Shown: piece by piece, positions 33,192-41,334 of the stretch | How the letters are laid out: each line of letters starts with the position of its first letter | Position numbering within the stretch: the stretch's first letter is position 1 | DNA from: Planctomycetaceae bacterium | GTDB taxonomy: Bacteria > Planctomycetota > Phycisphaerae > SM23-33 | Direction of reading: 5' to 3' | Length of the DNA: 64,000 nt | NCBI GenBank assembly: GCA_039680605.1 | Contig: JBDKTA010000071.1 | Coordinates: forward strand, 1-64,000 | The notes under the pieces: generated by a model | Told to the model about the DNA's origin: nothing | Seen by the model: the letters and a program-made list of their open reading frames with translations, nothing else | Databases searched by the model: none | Made by a program: the position numbers and the translations under genes

Positions 33192-34586
33192 ATGGGAATC
33201 TTCAAGCCGGCATCGCGGACGAAATCGAAACTCCGCGCTGCCATCGCCGGACCTTCTGGATCCGGCAAGACGTTTACCGCCCTGCGGGCCGCATTCGCCC
33301 TCGGGAAGAAGGTGTGCATGATTGCCACCGAGCCGGGCGCCGCTGAGAAGTATGTCGGCCTGGCCCCCGATGGCGTGCAATGGAACTTCGATATCTGCAC
33401 GCTGGACGATTACTCGCCTTCGACATACCGCTCGGCCGTCGTGGCTGCCGGGCAGGAGCGCTACGACGTGTGCGTGATCGATTCGCTCTCCCACGAGTGG
33501 GAAGGCACAGGCGGGGCCCTGGAGCTGGTTGACAAGAAGGCCAGTGCCGGCAGGGGCAACAAATTCACGGACGGCTGGGGCCAGGTCACGCCGATGCATC
33601 GGGCCTTGTTCGAGGCGATTGTTCGCAGCCCCTGCCACGTCATTGCCACCGTGCGGACGAAGACGGAGTATTCGCTGGAGAAGAATGAGCACGGGAAGGC
33701 GGTTCCGGTCAAGTTGGGAATGAAACCGGTGCAACGGGAGGGAGTGGAATACGAGTTCGACGTGTTCGGCCGGATGGATCTCACGCACACCTTGTCGATC
33801 GAGAAGACGCGCTGCCCGAACATCGACGGCCTGGTGGCAGTGAAGCCGGGCGCCGAGACGTTCGCGCCCCTGGTGTCCTGGCTCAATGAAGGGAGCGAAC
33901 CGCCGGAAGGGTACTACACGGCGAACGAGTACGACCTGCAATTGAGTGCGGCGGCGCGGGAGGAAGAGCAGGCGGCGGCCGAGAAGGCGAAGGCGAAGGC
34001 CGGGAAGAAGACGGCCGCGGAGGTGAAGGCGGAGCAGGAAGGGAAGGGGAAGGAAGCCAATGCGGCACCGGCACCGCAAGCCAAGCCTGTCGGGAAGCCG
34101 GCTACATCTTCCTCTTCTTCCAGCACGCCGACCCAGGAGGAAATTGACCGATTGAAGGCGGAGGCCGAGGCGAAGATGGCCGGCGCGAAAGCCAGCGAGG
34201 CTCGCCTGCTGGAAGGAAACCAGCAGGAGAAAGAGAAGCGGGAGGTTGCCGGTGGAAACGGCAAAGAATCAGCCGCTGCCGGAGACTTCGCGACCCGCCA
34301 GCAGGCCATGGAGGTGATCGACCTGTTCAAGCAATTGAACCTCGACAAGGCGAAGATGGTTTCCATCCTGTCGAAGGCAGGGGTCGAGAAAGCGAGTCAA
34401 TTGAAGCGAGCCGACTGCAACACGCTGATCGAGAGTTTGCGGAAAGCGATGAAGAAGCGGGAGGCGGCGGCGAGTGCGGCGGCGAAGCAATCGACCGCGA
34501 AGGACCGGCAGCCTGGCGACGAGAAGCCTGGCGACACGCGTGATACACCGCCGGCAACTGGAACGGATGAAATTCCCTTCGGCTGA
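33192..34586 (+). CDS. Sak4-like RecA-fold ATPase (single-strand annealing)
   Basis: The 464-residue protein starts with a RecA-like ATPase: Walker A AGPSGSGKTFT (residues 19-29), Walker B YDVCVIDSLSHEW (about 92-104) and a ATVRTKTEY strand. This matches the AAA_24/Sak4 group of phage annealing proteins. A long Ala/Lys/Glu linker (about 250-350) leads to a helical C-terminal domain, and the last residues are DEIPFG, like the DDDIPF tip by which SSB recruits partners. It is followed by a DUF669-like ssDNA-binding protein, the usual pairing. Confidence 0.8.
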   Translation: MGIFKPASRTKSKLRAAIAGPSGSGKTFTALRAAFALGKKVCMIATEPGAAEKYVGLAPDGVQWNFDICTLDDYSPSTYRSAVVAAGQERYDVCVIDSLSHEWEGTGGALELVDKKASAGRGNKFTDGWGQVTPMHRALFEAIVRSPCHVIATVRTKTEYSLEKNEHGKAVPVKLGMKPVQREGVEYEFDVFGRMDLTHTLSIEKTRCPNIDGLVAVKPGAETFAPLVSWLNEGSEPPEGYYTANEYDLQLSAAAREEEQAAAEKAKAKAGKKTAAEVKAEQEGKGKEANAAPAPQAKPVGKPATSSSSSSTPTQEEIDRLKAEAEAKMAGAKASEARLLEGNQQEKEKREVAGGNGKESAAAGDFATRQQAMEVIDLFKQLNLDKAKMVSILSKAGVEKASQLKRADCNTLIESLRKAMKKREAAASAAAKQSTAKDRQPGDEKPGDTRDTPPATGTDEIPFG

Positions 34587-34666
34587 GCGAAACTGAATTT
34601 AACCACCAACCACCAACCACTATTTACGAAAAACCCAATCAATACCAGAAAGGCAACGGCAACACA

Positions 34667-35257
34667 ATGAGCACGCAAAACGACGATTTCACCTTCGACA
34701 TGGACTTCGAGGGCGACGATATCGACAAGGACGGCACTGGCGGCATGCTGCCGGAAGGCGGCTATGAGTTCGTGCTCGTGGATATCGAGCCGCACACCGA
34801 GAACAGTGGCGACATGCTCGTCAAGCTGGAGGTCACGGCTGGCACTCAGCCGAATCAGAAGGGCCGAACGCACCACGAGTATTTCAAGTATCCCGAAACG
34901 GGACTAAGCGACAATGCGAACGGCGTCAGGCGGAGCATCTTTCGGCAGTTGTTCTACGCTTTGGGACTGGCGACGAAGGAGCAATTGAAGGCCAACCCCA
35001 AGCTGCGGGTGAACCTGGTCGAAGCGATCGGCCGGCGATGCTGCGGAATCATCAAGCACGAGAAGTATCCGAAGGCCGATGGGAGTGAGGGCACAAAGGC
35101 CACGCTGTTCACCAAGGGCCACTGGGATCTTTGGCACCCCAGTGATCCGAAGGCGGAAGGGATTCCGAGGGAAGCTGGTGGCACGGGAGGCGGCGAGAAG
35201 AAGGAAGAAAACGCCGCCGCTGCCGGCGTCTTCGATAACGTGGATGACCTGCTGTAG
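34667..35257 (+). CDS. DUF669-like single-stranded DNA-binding protein
   Basis: The 196-residue acidic protein has an OB-fold-like middle (GGYEFVLVDIEPHTENSGDM, then LVKLEVTAG), a helix and a long Gly/Glu tail ending VFDNVDDLL. The acidic end is typical of ssDNA-binding proteins that use their tail for protein contacts. It lies directly downstream of the Sak4-like ATPase, as DUF669 proteins often do. Confidence 0.75.
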   Translation: MSTQNDDFTFDMDFEGDDIDKDGTGGMLPEGGYEFVLVDIEPHTENSGDMLVKLEVTAGTQPNQKGRTHHEYFKYPETGLSDNANGVRRSIFRQLFYALGLATKEQLKANPKLRVNLVEAIGRRCCGIIKHEKYPKADGSEGTKATLFTKGHWDLWHPSDPKAEGIPREAGGTGGGEKKEENAAAAGVFDNVDDLL

Positions 35258-35320
35258 TGATTCCCAGCAGCAGGTCCACGAGCGGCGGCGCGGGAGGTAT
35301 TTCGACCGCGCTGCCGCGAG

Positions 35321-35391
35321 GGGGCGGTAGCCCAATTGGAAGAGGTGGCCCAGGAAGGGCCTTGTTGCAGGTTCGAATCCTGCCCGCCCCA
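35321..35391 (+). tRNA. tRNA-like element with irregular anticodon arm
   Basis: Acceptor GGGGCGG (35321-35327) pairs perfectly with CCGCCCC (35384-35390) and the T-arm GCAGG-TTCGAAT-CCTGC (35367-35383) is perfect. The D-arm is weak (GCCC...AGGT) and the anticodon stem GGCCC/GGGCC would leave a 5-base loop; the alternative 4-pair stem gives a 7-base loop without U33. Length is 71 rather than 73 or more. It is probably a tRNA decayed in the anticodon region; its amino acid cannot be assigned. Confidence 0.45.
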
Positions 35392-35427
35392 CTGCAATCA
35401 ATCCCAACCCAACGGACGACACCAACC

Positions 35428-36315
35428 ATGGAAACAGTTTCCGACAACCAACTGGCTCGATTCTCCGCAAGCGATTCTGCCATCGCGGAAATGTCCGCCG
35501 CATACCTCCCGCTCACGATCCGCGACGTGAACGACACCGCCGGCTACAAGGCAGTCCACGCTGCCCGCATGGTGGTGAAAAACAAGCGGGTGGAGGTCGA
35601 GAAACTCCGCAAGGAACTCAAGGCCGATGCCCTGGAGTACGGCCGGCGCGTGGACGCGGAGGCCAAGCGAATCACCAGCCTGCTGGAACCGATCGAATCG
35701 CACCTCTCGCAAGAAGAGGAGGCATACGAGGCCGAGAAAGAGCGGATCAAGAATGCGGCACGGCTGAAAGCAGAAGCAGAGGAACGTGCCAAAAGAGAGG
35801 CGGAAGAAGCGAAGATTCGCGCGGAGCGCGAGGCAGAAGAAGCACGGCTGCGGGTGGAACGTGAGAAGCTGGAAGCTGAGCGGCGAGCGATGGAAGAGGA
35901 GCGAGAGAAGATCGCGGCCGAGCGTGCAAGGCAGCAGGCGGAGCAGGACCGCATTGACGCCGAAAACTGGAAGCTGGAAATGGAGAAGGCCCGCGCGGAG
36001 GCGATGGAGAAAGCGATAATCGAAACGGAGAAGCGGCTTATCAGGGAGGCGGAAGAGAAGGCGGCGCGCGAGAAGGCCAGGCAAGAAGAGCAAGCAGCGG
36101 CGAAGGCACAAGCAGAAGCATTGCGGCCGGATCGGGAGAAGCTGCTGTGGGTGGTAAAAGCGATATCGTACATCACGGTGCCGGAAGTCTCTGGAGATGC
36201 ACAGGCCGTCTATCACGAAATCTGCGGCTTACTGGTCGACGTCCTGGTAGACATTCGCAATGCCATCGACAAAGCCCTTCCGGCAGTCGGAAGCGAATCC
36301 GCCGATCCCGTCTAA
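35428..36315 (+). CDS. Coiled-coil recombination-associated protein (DUF1351-like)
   Basis: The 295-residue protein has an N-terminal domain with YKAVHAARMVVKNKRVEVEK, then about 130 residues of uninterrupted charged coiled coil (Glu, Lys, Arg, Ala repeats) and a C-terminal helical domain. The N-terminal layout and gene order beside annealing proteins resemble DUF1351-type phage proteins. It probably self-assembles; no catalytic motif seen. ATG 35428 was chosen because upstream lies the tRNA-like element. Confidence 0.6.
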   Translation: METVSDNQLARFSASDSAIAEMSAAYLPLTIRDVNDTAGYKAVHAARMVVKNKRVEVEKLRKELKADALEYGRRVDAEAKRITSLLEPIESHLSQEEEAYEAEKERIKNAARLKAEAEERAKREAEEAKIRAEREAEEARLRVEREKLEAERRAMEEEREKIAAERARQQAEQDRIDAENWKLEMEKARAEAMEKAIIETEKRLIREAEEKAAREKARQEEQAAAKAQAEALRPDREKLLWVVKAISYITVPEVSGDAQAVYHEICGLLVDVLVDIRNAIDKALPAVGSESADPV

Positions 36316-36328
36316 AGAAAGGATTTCC

Positions 36329-37327
36329 ATGCCTCGCCGCTGCGAAGAATTGATCGCCGAGTTCGGATACGAGCGCAATGTCTTCGGTCGCGAAGACGAC
36401 CGTTCCATCATCGGCGTGCTGGACGACGGCGGCGGCGAGGACTCGAATACCTCGGGAACGGTAGTGAAAGGGAAGGCCCGCGAGGGTGAATTGGAATCGG
36501 GACTCACCTACCGCTTCTACGGCTACTGGACCACGCATCCCAAGTATGGCCGGCAATTCGCCTTCCAGAGCTTTATCCTCGCTCAACCTTCCGGCAAGCA
36601 GGGGACAATCGCCTACCTGACGCGCGGTCCCGGCATCGGTCCGAAGCGTGCTGCGAAGCTCTGGGATCTCTACGGATCGAGCGCATTGGAAGTAATCAGG
36701 ACCGATCCGGCTCGGGCGGCGGCGGAGTGCCACGGACTCACGGAAACCAAGGCACGGGAAGCCGCCGCCTATTTTCAGTCGCACATCGCGGCCGAGAAGA
36801 CCACGCAAGACCTGCTGGAGCTGCTGAGCGGCATGGGGACGCCGCGGAAGCTGGTTGACCGGCTGATCGAGAGATTCGGGGTGAAGGCGGCCGAGAAGGT
36901 GAAAGAGAATCCCTACTCTTTGATTCGTTTCCATGGCGTGGGATTCGGACGGTCGGATCGACTCTACCTACAACTCGGCAAAGATCCCGCTGCCCCAGAA
37001 CGCCTCGGCTGGTGTGCCTGGCATTCGCTCTATAGCGATCGGCAGGGGCACACCTGGCTGCCGGTGACAGTGCCGGAGCGAGCGATACGCGACGGCGTGG
37101 CCGGCGTGCAGGTCGATGGCGTGATGATGGCAGGTGGCCTGGCGTGGGCCATTAAGGCCGGCCACGTGGCCGTGAGGGACGAGGTGGTCGAGGGAGGCGG
37201 GTGCAGGGTGGTCAGGCGATGGATGGCGGATGGTGCGAAGGCGGCGGCCGAGACGAGGCTGGCGAATTGTGTTTGGCGAGCGATGGTGGAGGATTTCAGC
37301 AGCAAAAACGAAAGGATAGCAAAATGA
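36329..37327 (+). CDS. recD2 (N-part): RecD2 N-terminal domain protein (split gene, part 1)
   Basis: The 332-residue protein matches the N-terminal half of RecD2 helicases: a beta-rich start with an HPKYGRQFAFQSF block, LTRGPGIGPKRAAKLWDLYG as helix-hairpin-helix, and a second HhH in NPYSLIRFHGVGFGRSD. No ATPase motifs are present here; they are in the gene at 37521. ATG 36329 follows AAAGGA. The normal RecD2 is one chain, so this virus has it in two pieces separated by a 66-residue gene. Confidence 0.8.
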   Translation: MPRRCEELIAEFGYERNVFGREDDRSIIGVLDDGGGEDSNTSGTVVKGKAREGELESGLTYRFYGYWTTHPKYGRQFAFQSFILAQPSGKQGTIAYLTRGPGIGPKRAAKLWDLYGSSALEVIRTDPARAAAECHGLTETKAREAAAYFQSHIAAEKTTQDLLELLSGMGTPRKLVDRLIERFGVKAAEKVKENPYSLIRFHGVGFGRSDRLYLQLGKDPAAPERLGWCAWHSLYSDRQGHTWLPVTVPERAIRDGVAGVQVDGVMMAGGLAWAIKAGHVAVRDEVVEGGGCRVVRRWMADGAKAAAETRLANCVWRAMVEDFSSKNERIAK

Positions 37328-37524
37328 AGGATTGGTGTTCAGTGGCACTGCCTCCAGATAGTTGCCGCGACGTTTGTGTAAAGTTCGGCGACAAGAGCGA
37401 GGGCACGGGTTTTTACTGGAGCCACGACAAGAGGTGGTATCAAAACAAGCATCACGGGGCGAAGCGAGTCACTCGCATTCATCCATTCGAATGGAAGGAC
37501 AAGCCGGAAAGGGAATCGAATTGA
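37324..37524 (+). CDS. Small protein between the two RecD2 parts (66 aa)
   Basis: ATG 37324 overlaps the stop of the RecD2 N-part (ATGA) and its own TGA (37522-37524) overlaps the TTG start of the helicase part. The protein has three cysteines near the start and a Trp/His-rich end (GFYWSHDKRWYQNKHHG). No family is recognised. Its four-base overlaps on both sides show a single translation-coupled unit. Confidence 0.65.
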   Translation: MKDWCSVALPPDSCRDVCVKFGDKSEGTGFYWSHDKRWYQNKHHGAKRVTRIHPFEWKDKPERESN

Positions 37525-38957
37525 CCCTCCCCTCCCCCCAATCCATCCCCGATCTCTCCAGCCACCAGCGCGAGCAATATGCCCTCGCCGCATCGCATCC
37601 CAGCAACCGCGGCTCCCTCTCAATCCTCGGCGGCCGGCCGGGCACCGGCAAGACATTCACGCTCGCTCGCATCCTGAAATCCATTCCCTCCGCGCGCTCG
37701 GCAGTCGCTGCCCCAACCGGCAAGGCCGCCGTGCGCGTGACGGAATCGCTGGCCCGTGCTGGGGTGCCGCGCGTGCGAGCGACAACGATCCATTCCCTCC
37801 TCAAGGTCTGCGACCAGGACGACGGCGACGGCTGGGGATTCGAGCACGATGAATCGAACCCGCTCCCGCTCGATTACATTTTCATTGATGAAGGATCAAT
37901 GATCGACACCCCGCTTGCCGGCAGCTTACTTGCAGCCCTGGGGACCGGCTGCCGGGTAATGCTCATCGGGGACGTGAATCAATTGGCGCCGGTCGGCCAC
38001 GGGGCGCCGCTGCGGGATCTGATCGCTGCTGGGGTGCCGCATGGCGAACTGACGGAGATCCAGCGGAATAGCGGGAGGATCGTCAAAGCATGCCATGAGA
38101 TCATCGACCGGCAGCGATATGCACCTTCCGCGAAGCTGGACTTCTCAGGGGAGGCCCCCGAGAACCTCCTGCACGTGGAACGGCGGGAGCCGGAGGCGCA
38201 GATTGAAGCGCTGAAGGCCATGTTGGAGAAATTCCGCAACGGCTCGCGCATCGCTGGGAACATCGTGGATCCCGTGTGGGACTGCCAGATCATCACGGCC
38301 GTCAACGAGAAGTCGCCGCTCGGGCGCAAGGCACTCAACGCCATCTTGCAGGGGTTTTTGAATCCCGCCGGCCAGCAGGTGCCGGGAAATGGTTTCAGGG
38401 TAAACGACAAGCTCGTCTGCACGAAGAACGGCTGGGTGCCGGTGGAAGCCAGCAGACCGCGCGAACTGGCCGGCGTGCGAGTGAACGCCGACCAGAAGGA
38501 AGGGAAGGTCTACTGCGCGAACGGCGAGCAGGCCCGCGTGCTGGCCGTCTTCCCTCGCTACACGGTGGCCAGGCTCTGGGCGCCAGACCGCCTGGTCCGC
38601 ATTCCGAAGGGAGACAGTTATACCAACGAGGCTGGCGAGATTGAAAACGCCGGCTGCAATTGGGAGCTGGCCTACGCTGTCTCCTGCCACAAGTCTCAGG
38701 GAAGCGAGTGGCCGGTGGTAATCACGCTCCTGGATGCGTATCCGGGGGCCAGGATGCTTTGCACCAGGGAATGGTTGTATACCGCCTTGTCTCGCGCGAA
38801 GACGATGGGCGTTACGCTGGGGCAGCGTGGGGTGGCCGACGACATGTGCCGGAAGAGCGGGCTGTGGAATAGGAAGACGTTTTTGGTGGAGAAGATTTCG
38901 GAACTCAAGCAGGCGGGACTCGCTCAAGCGTGGGACCGCGAACTAATGGAGGTATGA
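37521..38957 (+). CDS. recD2 (C-part): RecD2-type SF1B helicase, ATPase part (split gene, part 2)
   Basis: All SF1 helicase motifs are intact: Walker A GGRPGTGKTFT (about residue 36), motif II DYIFIDEGSMID (about 119), motif III VMLIGDVNQLAPV (about 147), and the C-terminal AVSCHKSQGSEW (about 386) and YTALSRAK. TTG 37521 has AAAGGGA seven bases upstream and overlaps the previous stop; ATG 37491 is an alternative without a ribosome site. Together with the gene at 36329 it forms a complete RecD2, a 5'-3' DNA helicase acting in recombination. Confidence 0.9.
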   Translation: MTLPSPQSIPDLSSHQREQYALAASHPSNRGSLSILGGRPGTGKTFTLARILKSIPSARSAVAAPTGKAAVRVTESLARAGVPRVRATTIHSLLKVCDQDDGDGWGFEHDESNPLPLDYIFIDEGSMIDTPLAGSLLAALGTGCRVMLIGDVNQLAPVGHGAPLRDLIAAGVPHGELTEIQRNSGRIVKACHEIIDRQRYAPSAKLDFSGEAPENLLHVERREPEAQIEALKAMLEKFRNGSRIAGNIVDPVWDCQIITAVNEKSPLGRKALNAILQGFLNPAGQQVPGNGFRVNDKLVCTKNGWVPVEASRPRELAGVRVNADQKEGKVYCANGEQARVLAVFPRYTVARLWAPDRLVRIPKGDSYTNEAGEIENAGCNWELAYAVSCHKSQGSEWPVVITLLDAYPGARMLCTREWLYTALSRAKTMGVTLGQRGVADDMCRKSGLWNRKTFLVEKISELKQAGLAQAWDRELMEV

Positions 38958-38958
38958 C

Positions 38959-39213
38959 ATGGCCGACCAATTACTGAGCATCGACCTCGGCGACCCGCAA
39001 GACGAGGACGTGCAGGCGGCACTGGAGCTCGCGGAGGAGATCGAAGAACTCGCTTCCGAAGTGCCGGAGGAAGGCGAGGACTTCGCCGCATCGGTCACCG
39101 AGAAGGCCCGCGACATCGCGGCCAATATCGAACGCCACAACCGCGTCACCGACAAGCAATATGCCGCCCTGGAGAACATGCTGGAAGGTCTCCAACGGTG
39201 GTTTAACGATTGA
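38959..39213 (+). CDS. Small acidic helical protein (84 aa)
   Basis: The 84-residue protein starts one base after the helicase stop and is strongly acidic (DEDVQAALELAEEIEELASE), with a C-terminal KQYAALENMLEGL helix. Acidic, DNA-mimic-like character is possible but unproven. No family is recognised. Confidence 0.65.
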   Translation: MADQLLSIDLGDPQDEDVQAALELAEEIEELASEVPEEGEDFAASVTEKARDIAANIERHNRVTDKQYAALENMLEGLQRWFND

Positions 39214-39235
39214 TCCAGCAGGAAAGGGAAACGAC

Positions 39236-40132
39236 ATGGGACGCAAAGGGAGCAAGGTCAAGAAGCGGAAGAAAGTAACCGTCCGCATCATCAAGGAAAA
39301 GCACGCCGGGGAGATCACGGAGCCCCATCGCCTGCTCGCGGATATCCGCCGGCAGTACCACGCGCACCTCGCGGAAGCGAAGATCGGCCTGGCGTGGCGC
39401 CTCGGCTGGAGGTCCGACACTGACGGCCACATGCGACTCGGCCAGTGCCGGAAGTCCAGTGACCTCGATCGGGAGATGTACACGGGTTTTGATTTTGTCA
39501 TCCTCCTGAACGAAGAGGCGTGGCCGACGCTCAACGAGAAGCAGAAGCTGGCGCTACTCGACCACGAGTTGTGCCACGCGGCTTTGTCGATGGACGCCGA
39601 CGGGAATCCCAAGATCAACGACCGAGAGCGGCTCGTCTGCCGGACCAAGAAGCATGACGTGGAGGAGTTTAGGTGCATCGTGGAGCGGCACGGGTTGTGG
39701 ACGCAGGATCTGGAGAGTATCGCCAGAGCGGCGGTGAACGATAAGAAGCGGCCGCTGCTGAATGGCGGTGGAAATTCCAGCAGTGGCGGGAATGGAAGCA
39801 CCAGCACCAGCACCCCCGCAACCTACACCAACGGTGTTCCCGTCCCTGCCGGCACGCCGATCGAAGGCACCGCGGCCAGCAACGTGGATTGGCGATCCTG
39901 GAAGACCGAGGTGCTGGGGCACTACGGCCTGCCTGCCGGGAAGGTCAAGCTGCTCTGTGAGGCGGGGCTCGGCACGCTCGGCAAGCTGATGAGGTCGATT
40001 CAGGAGGCCGCGGAGCCGGGATTCTGGTACAAGGCAATCAAAGGTCTCGGGGAGAACGGATATGACGCGCTGACCGAGGCGATTGCGGCAATGCGGCAAG
40101 CGAGGCCGGAATTCCAAGCGGATGAGAAGTAG
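39236..40132 (+). CDS. Putative phage metallopeptidase with HhH tail
   Basis: The 298-residue protein has a lysine-rich start (KVKKRKKVTV), then an HExxH zinc motif in LLDHELCHAAL (His 110, Glu 111, His 114), characteristic of the PhageMetallopep group. After a Ser/Gly/Thr linker (about 180-205) a C-terminal helix-hairpin-helix-like region follows (LPAGKVKLLCEAGLGTLGKL, then GLGENGYDALTEA). DNA-guided proteolysis, for example of a DNA-bound host factor, is plausible; no target known. Confidence 0.7.
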   Translation: MGRKGSKVKKRKKVTVRIIKEKHAGEITEPHRLLADIRRQYHAHLAEAKIGLAWRLGWRSDTDGHMRLGQCRKSSDLDREMYTGFDFVILLNEEAWPTLNEKQKLALLDHELCHAALSMDADGNPKINDRERLVCRTKKHDVEEFRCIVERHGLWTQDLESIARAAVNDKKRPLLNGGGNSSSGGNGSTSTSTPATYTNGVPVPAGTPIEGTAASNVDWRSWKTEVLGHYGLPAGKVKLLCEAGLGTLGKLMRSIQEAAEPGFWYKAIKGLGENGYDALTEAIAAMRQARPEFQADEK

Positions 40133-40158
40133 GGGAGAGGGGAGAAGAGGAAAGAGGC

Positions 40159-41334
40159 ATGATGCAGGCCGCCGCATATTACAACGAGATTGAGCCCTTC
40201 GCCGCCGCATGGCTGAAGGAACTCATCGCGGACGGCCTCATCATGCCGGGCGACATCGACACTAGGAGTATCGCGGATGTTACGGCAGACGATGTTATGG
40301 GATACACAAGATGCCATTTCTTCGCCGGGATTGCCGGCTGGGATCTCGCCCTCCAGCTTGCCCGATGGCCAGAGAATCGACCAGTCTGGACCGGCTCCTG
40401 CCCCTGCCAACCCTTCTCGGCGGCGGGGAAGCGGCAAGGGCAAGCGGACTCCCGCCACCTCTGGCCCGAGTTCGCCCGCCTCATCGGTGAGTGTCGCCCT
40501 CCAACGGTCATTGGAGAACAGGTTGCAAGCGCGATTGGCCACGGATGGCTCGATGGAGTATTCGCAGACCTGGAAAGAGAAGGTTACGCCTGCGGGGCGG
40601 TCGTACTTGGCGCACACAGCATCGGCGCGCCGCACATCCGACAGCGGTTGTACTGGGTGGCCGACACCGGAGAAATCGGACGCGGACGGCGGCCGTGTGA
40701 GCAAGGAAGTCGGCGGGACGCGACCGAGCGGGGCCAAGAGGTCTGTGACGCTTGGGGCGGTGACGGCGAACCTGACAGGCTGGCCGACGCCCAATGTCCC
40801 GAATCGCGGTTGCGAGATGGACAAGAGCCACCGGCCGAACAGCGGCGGGATCGACCTGCAATCGACGGCGATGCTTGTTCCGTCTGTGATGGGAGGGGAT
40901 GGTATCTCCAGAGATTCTCAGATGACTTTGCGACCCACTGCCGGGTATGCGGCGGAACTGGCAGACTGGCCGACGCCCAATGCGATGGAAGGCGGTTCGA
41001 CGAGCCGATCCTGGAACCGCAAGGACGAGTTGCTGATGGGAGGACTGGGCCTGGGACTCCAAGGCTGGGCGACACCACAGGCAATGGACAGCGAGAACGC
41101 GGGCGGTCCTCAGCAAGCGTGCCTGACCAATCAGGCGGAAGGTCGATATGGTCCGACTCCCGCCCCATCCTCTGTCGAGACGGGAAGTGGAGGAGGATAC
41201 CGCTTGAACCCGCGCTTTTCCCTCTGGCTCATGGGCTTCCCAATCGCGTGGGCATTCTGCGGGGAGCGGGCAACGCCATCTGCCCCCAAACGGCGGCGGA
41301 ATTCATAAGGGCGTTTATTGAAAGCACATCGTGA
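40159..41334 (+). CDS. C5 cytosine DNA methyltransferase
   Basis: The 391-residue protein shows Dcm-family motifs in order: I CHFFAGIAGWDLAL (about 51-64), IV PCQPFS with the catalytic cysteine (about 82), VI GEQV (about 119), VIII APHIRQRLYWVA (about 157-168), and a final AGNAICPQTAAEF. Between them lies a target-recognition region with repeated LADAQ-type segments and a CSVC...CRVC zinc-like part. It protects phage DNA or signals packaging. A second open frame covers 40277-41308. The next gene starts inside its stop. Confidence 0.85.
   Translation: MMQAAAYYNEIEPFAAAWLKELIADGLIMPGDIDTRSIADVTADDVMGYTRCHFFAGIAGWDLALQLARWPENRPVWTGSCPCQPFSAAGKRQGQADSRHLWPEFARLIGECRPPTVIGEQVASAIGHGWLDGVFADLEREGYACGAVVLGAHSIGAPHIRQRLYWVADTGEIGRGRRPCEQGSRRDATERGQEVCDAWGGDGEPDRLADAQCPESRLRDGQEPPAEQRRDRPAIDGDACSVCDGRGWYLQRFSDDFATHCRVCGGTGRLADAQCDGRRFDEPILEPQGRVADGRTGPGTPRLGDTTGNGQRERGRSSASVPDQSGGRSIWSDSRPILCRDGKWRRIPLEPALFPLAHGLPNRVGILRGAGNAICPQTAAEFIRAFIESTS
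40277..41308 (+). CDS. Alternative-frame ORF inside the C5 methyltransferase gene
   Basis: The 343-codon frame from ATG 40277 runs within the methyltransferase gene, shifted relative to it. It reads TWKEKVTPAGRSYLAHTAS, then four GWPTP/GWATP-type repeats produced by the same DNA that encodes LADAQ in the main frame, and ends with LNPRFSLWLMGFPIAW. Similar overlapping frames are, to my knowledge, often annotated beside phage C5 methyltransferases, which may reflect true dual coding or merely the bias of the main gene. Listed as uncertain. Confidence 0.35.
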   Translation: MLRQTMLWDTQDAISSPGLPAGISPSSLPDGQRIDQSGPAPAPANPSRRRGSGKGKRTPATSGPSSPASSVSVALQRSLENRLQARLATDGSMEYSQTWKEKVTPAGRSYLAHTASARRTSDSGCTGWPTPEKSDADGGRVSKEVGGTRPSGAKRSVTLGAVTANLTGWPTPNVPNRGCEMDKSHRPNSGGIDLQSTAMLVPSVMGGDGISRDSQMTLRPTAGYAAELADWPTPNAMEGGSTSRSWNRKDELLMGGLGLGLQGWATPQAMDSENAGGPQQACLTNQAEGRYGPTPAPSSVETGSGGGYRLNPRFSLWLMGFPIAWAFCGERATPSAPKRRRNS

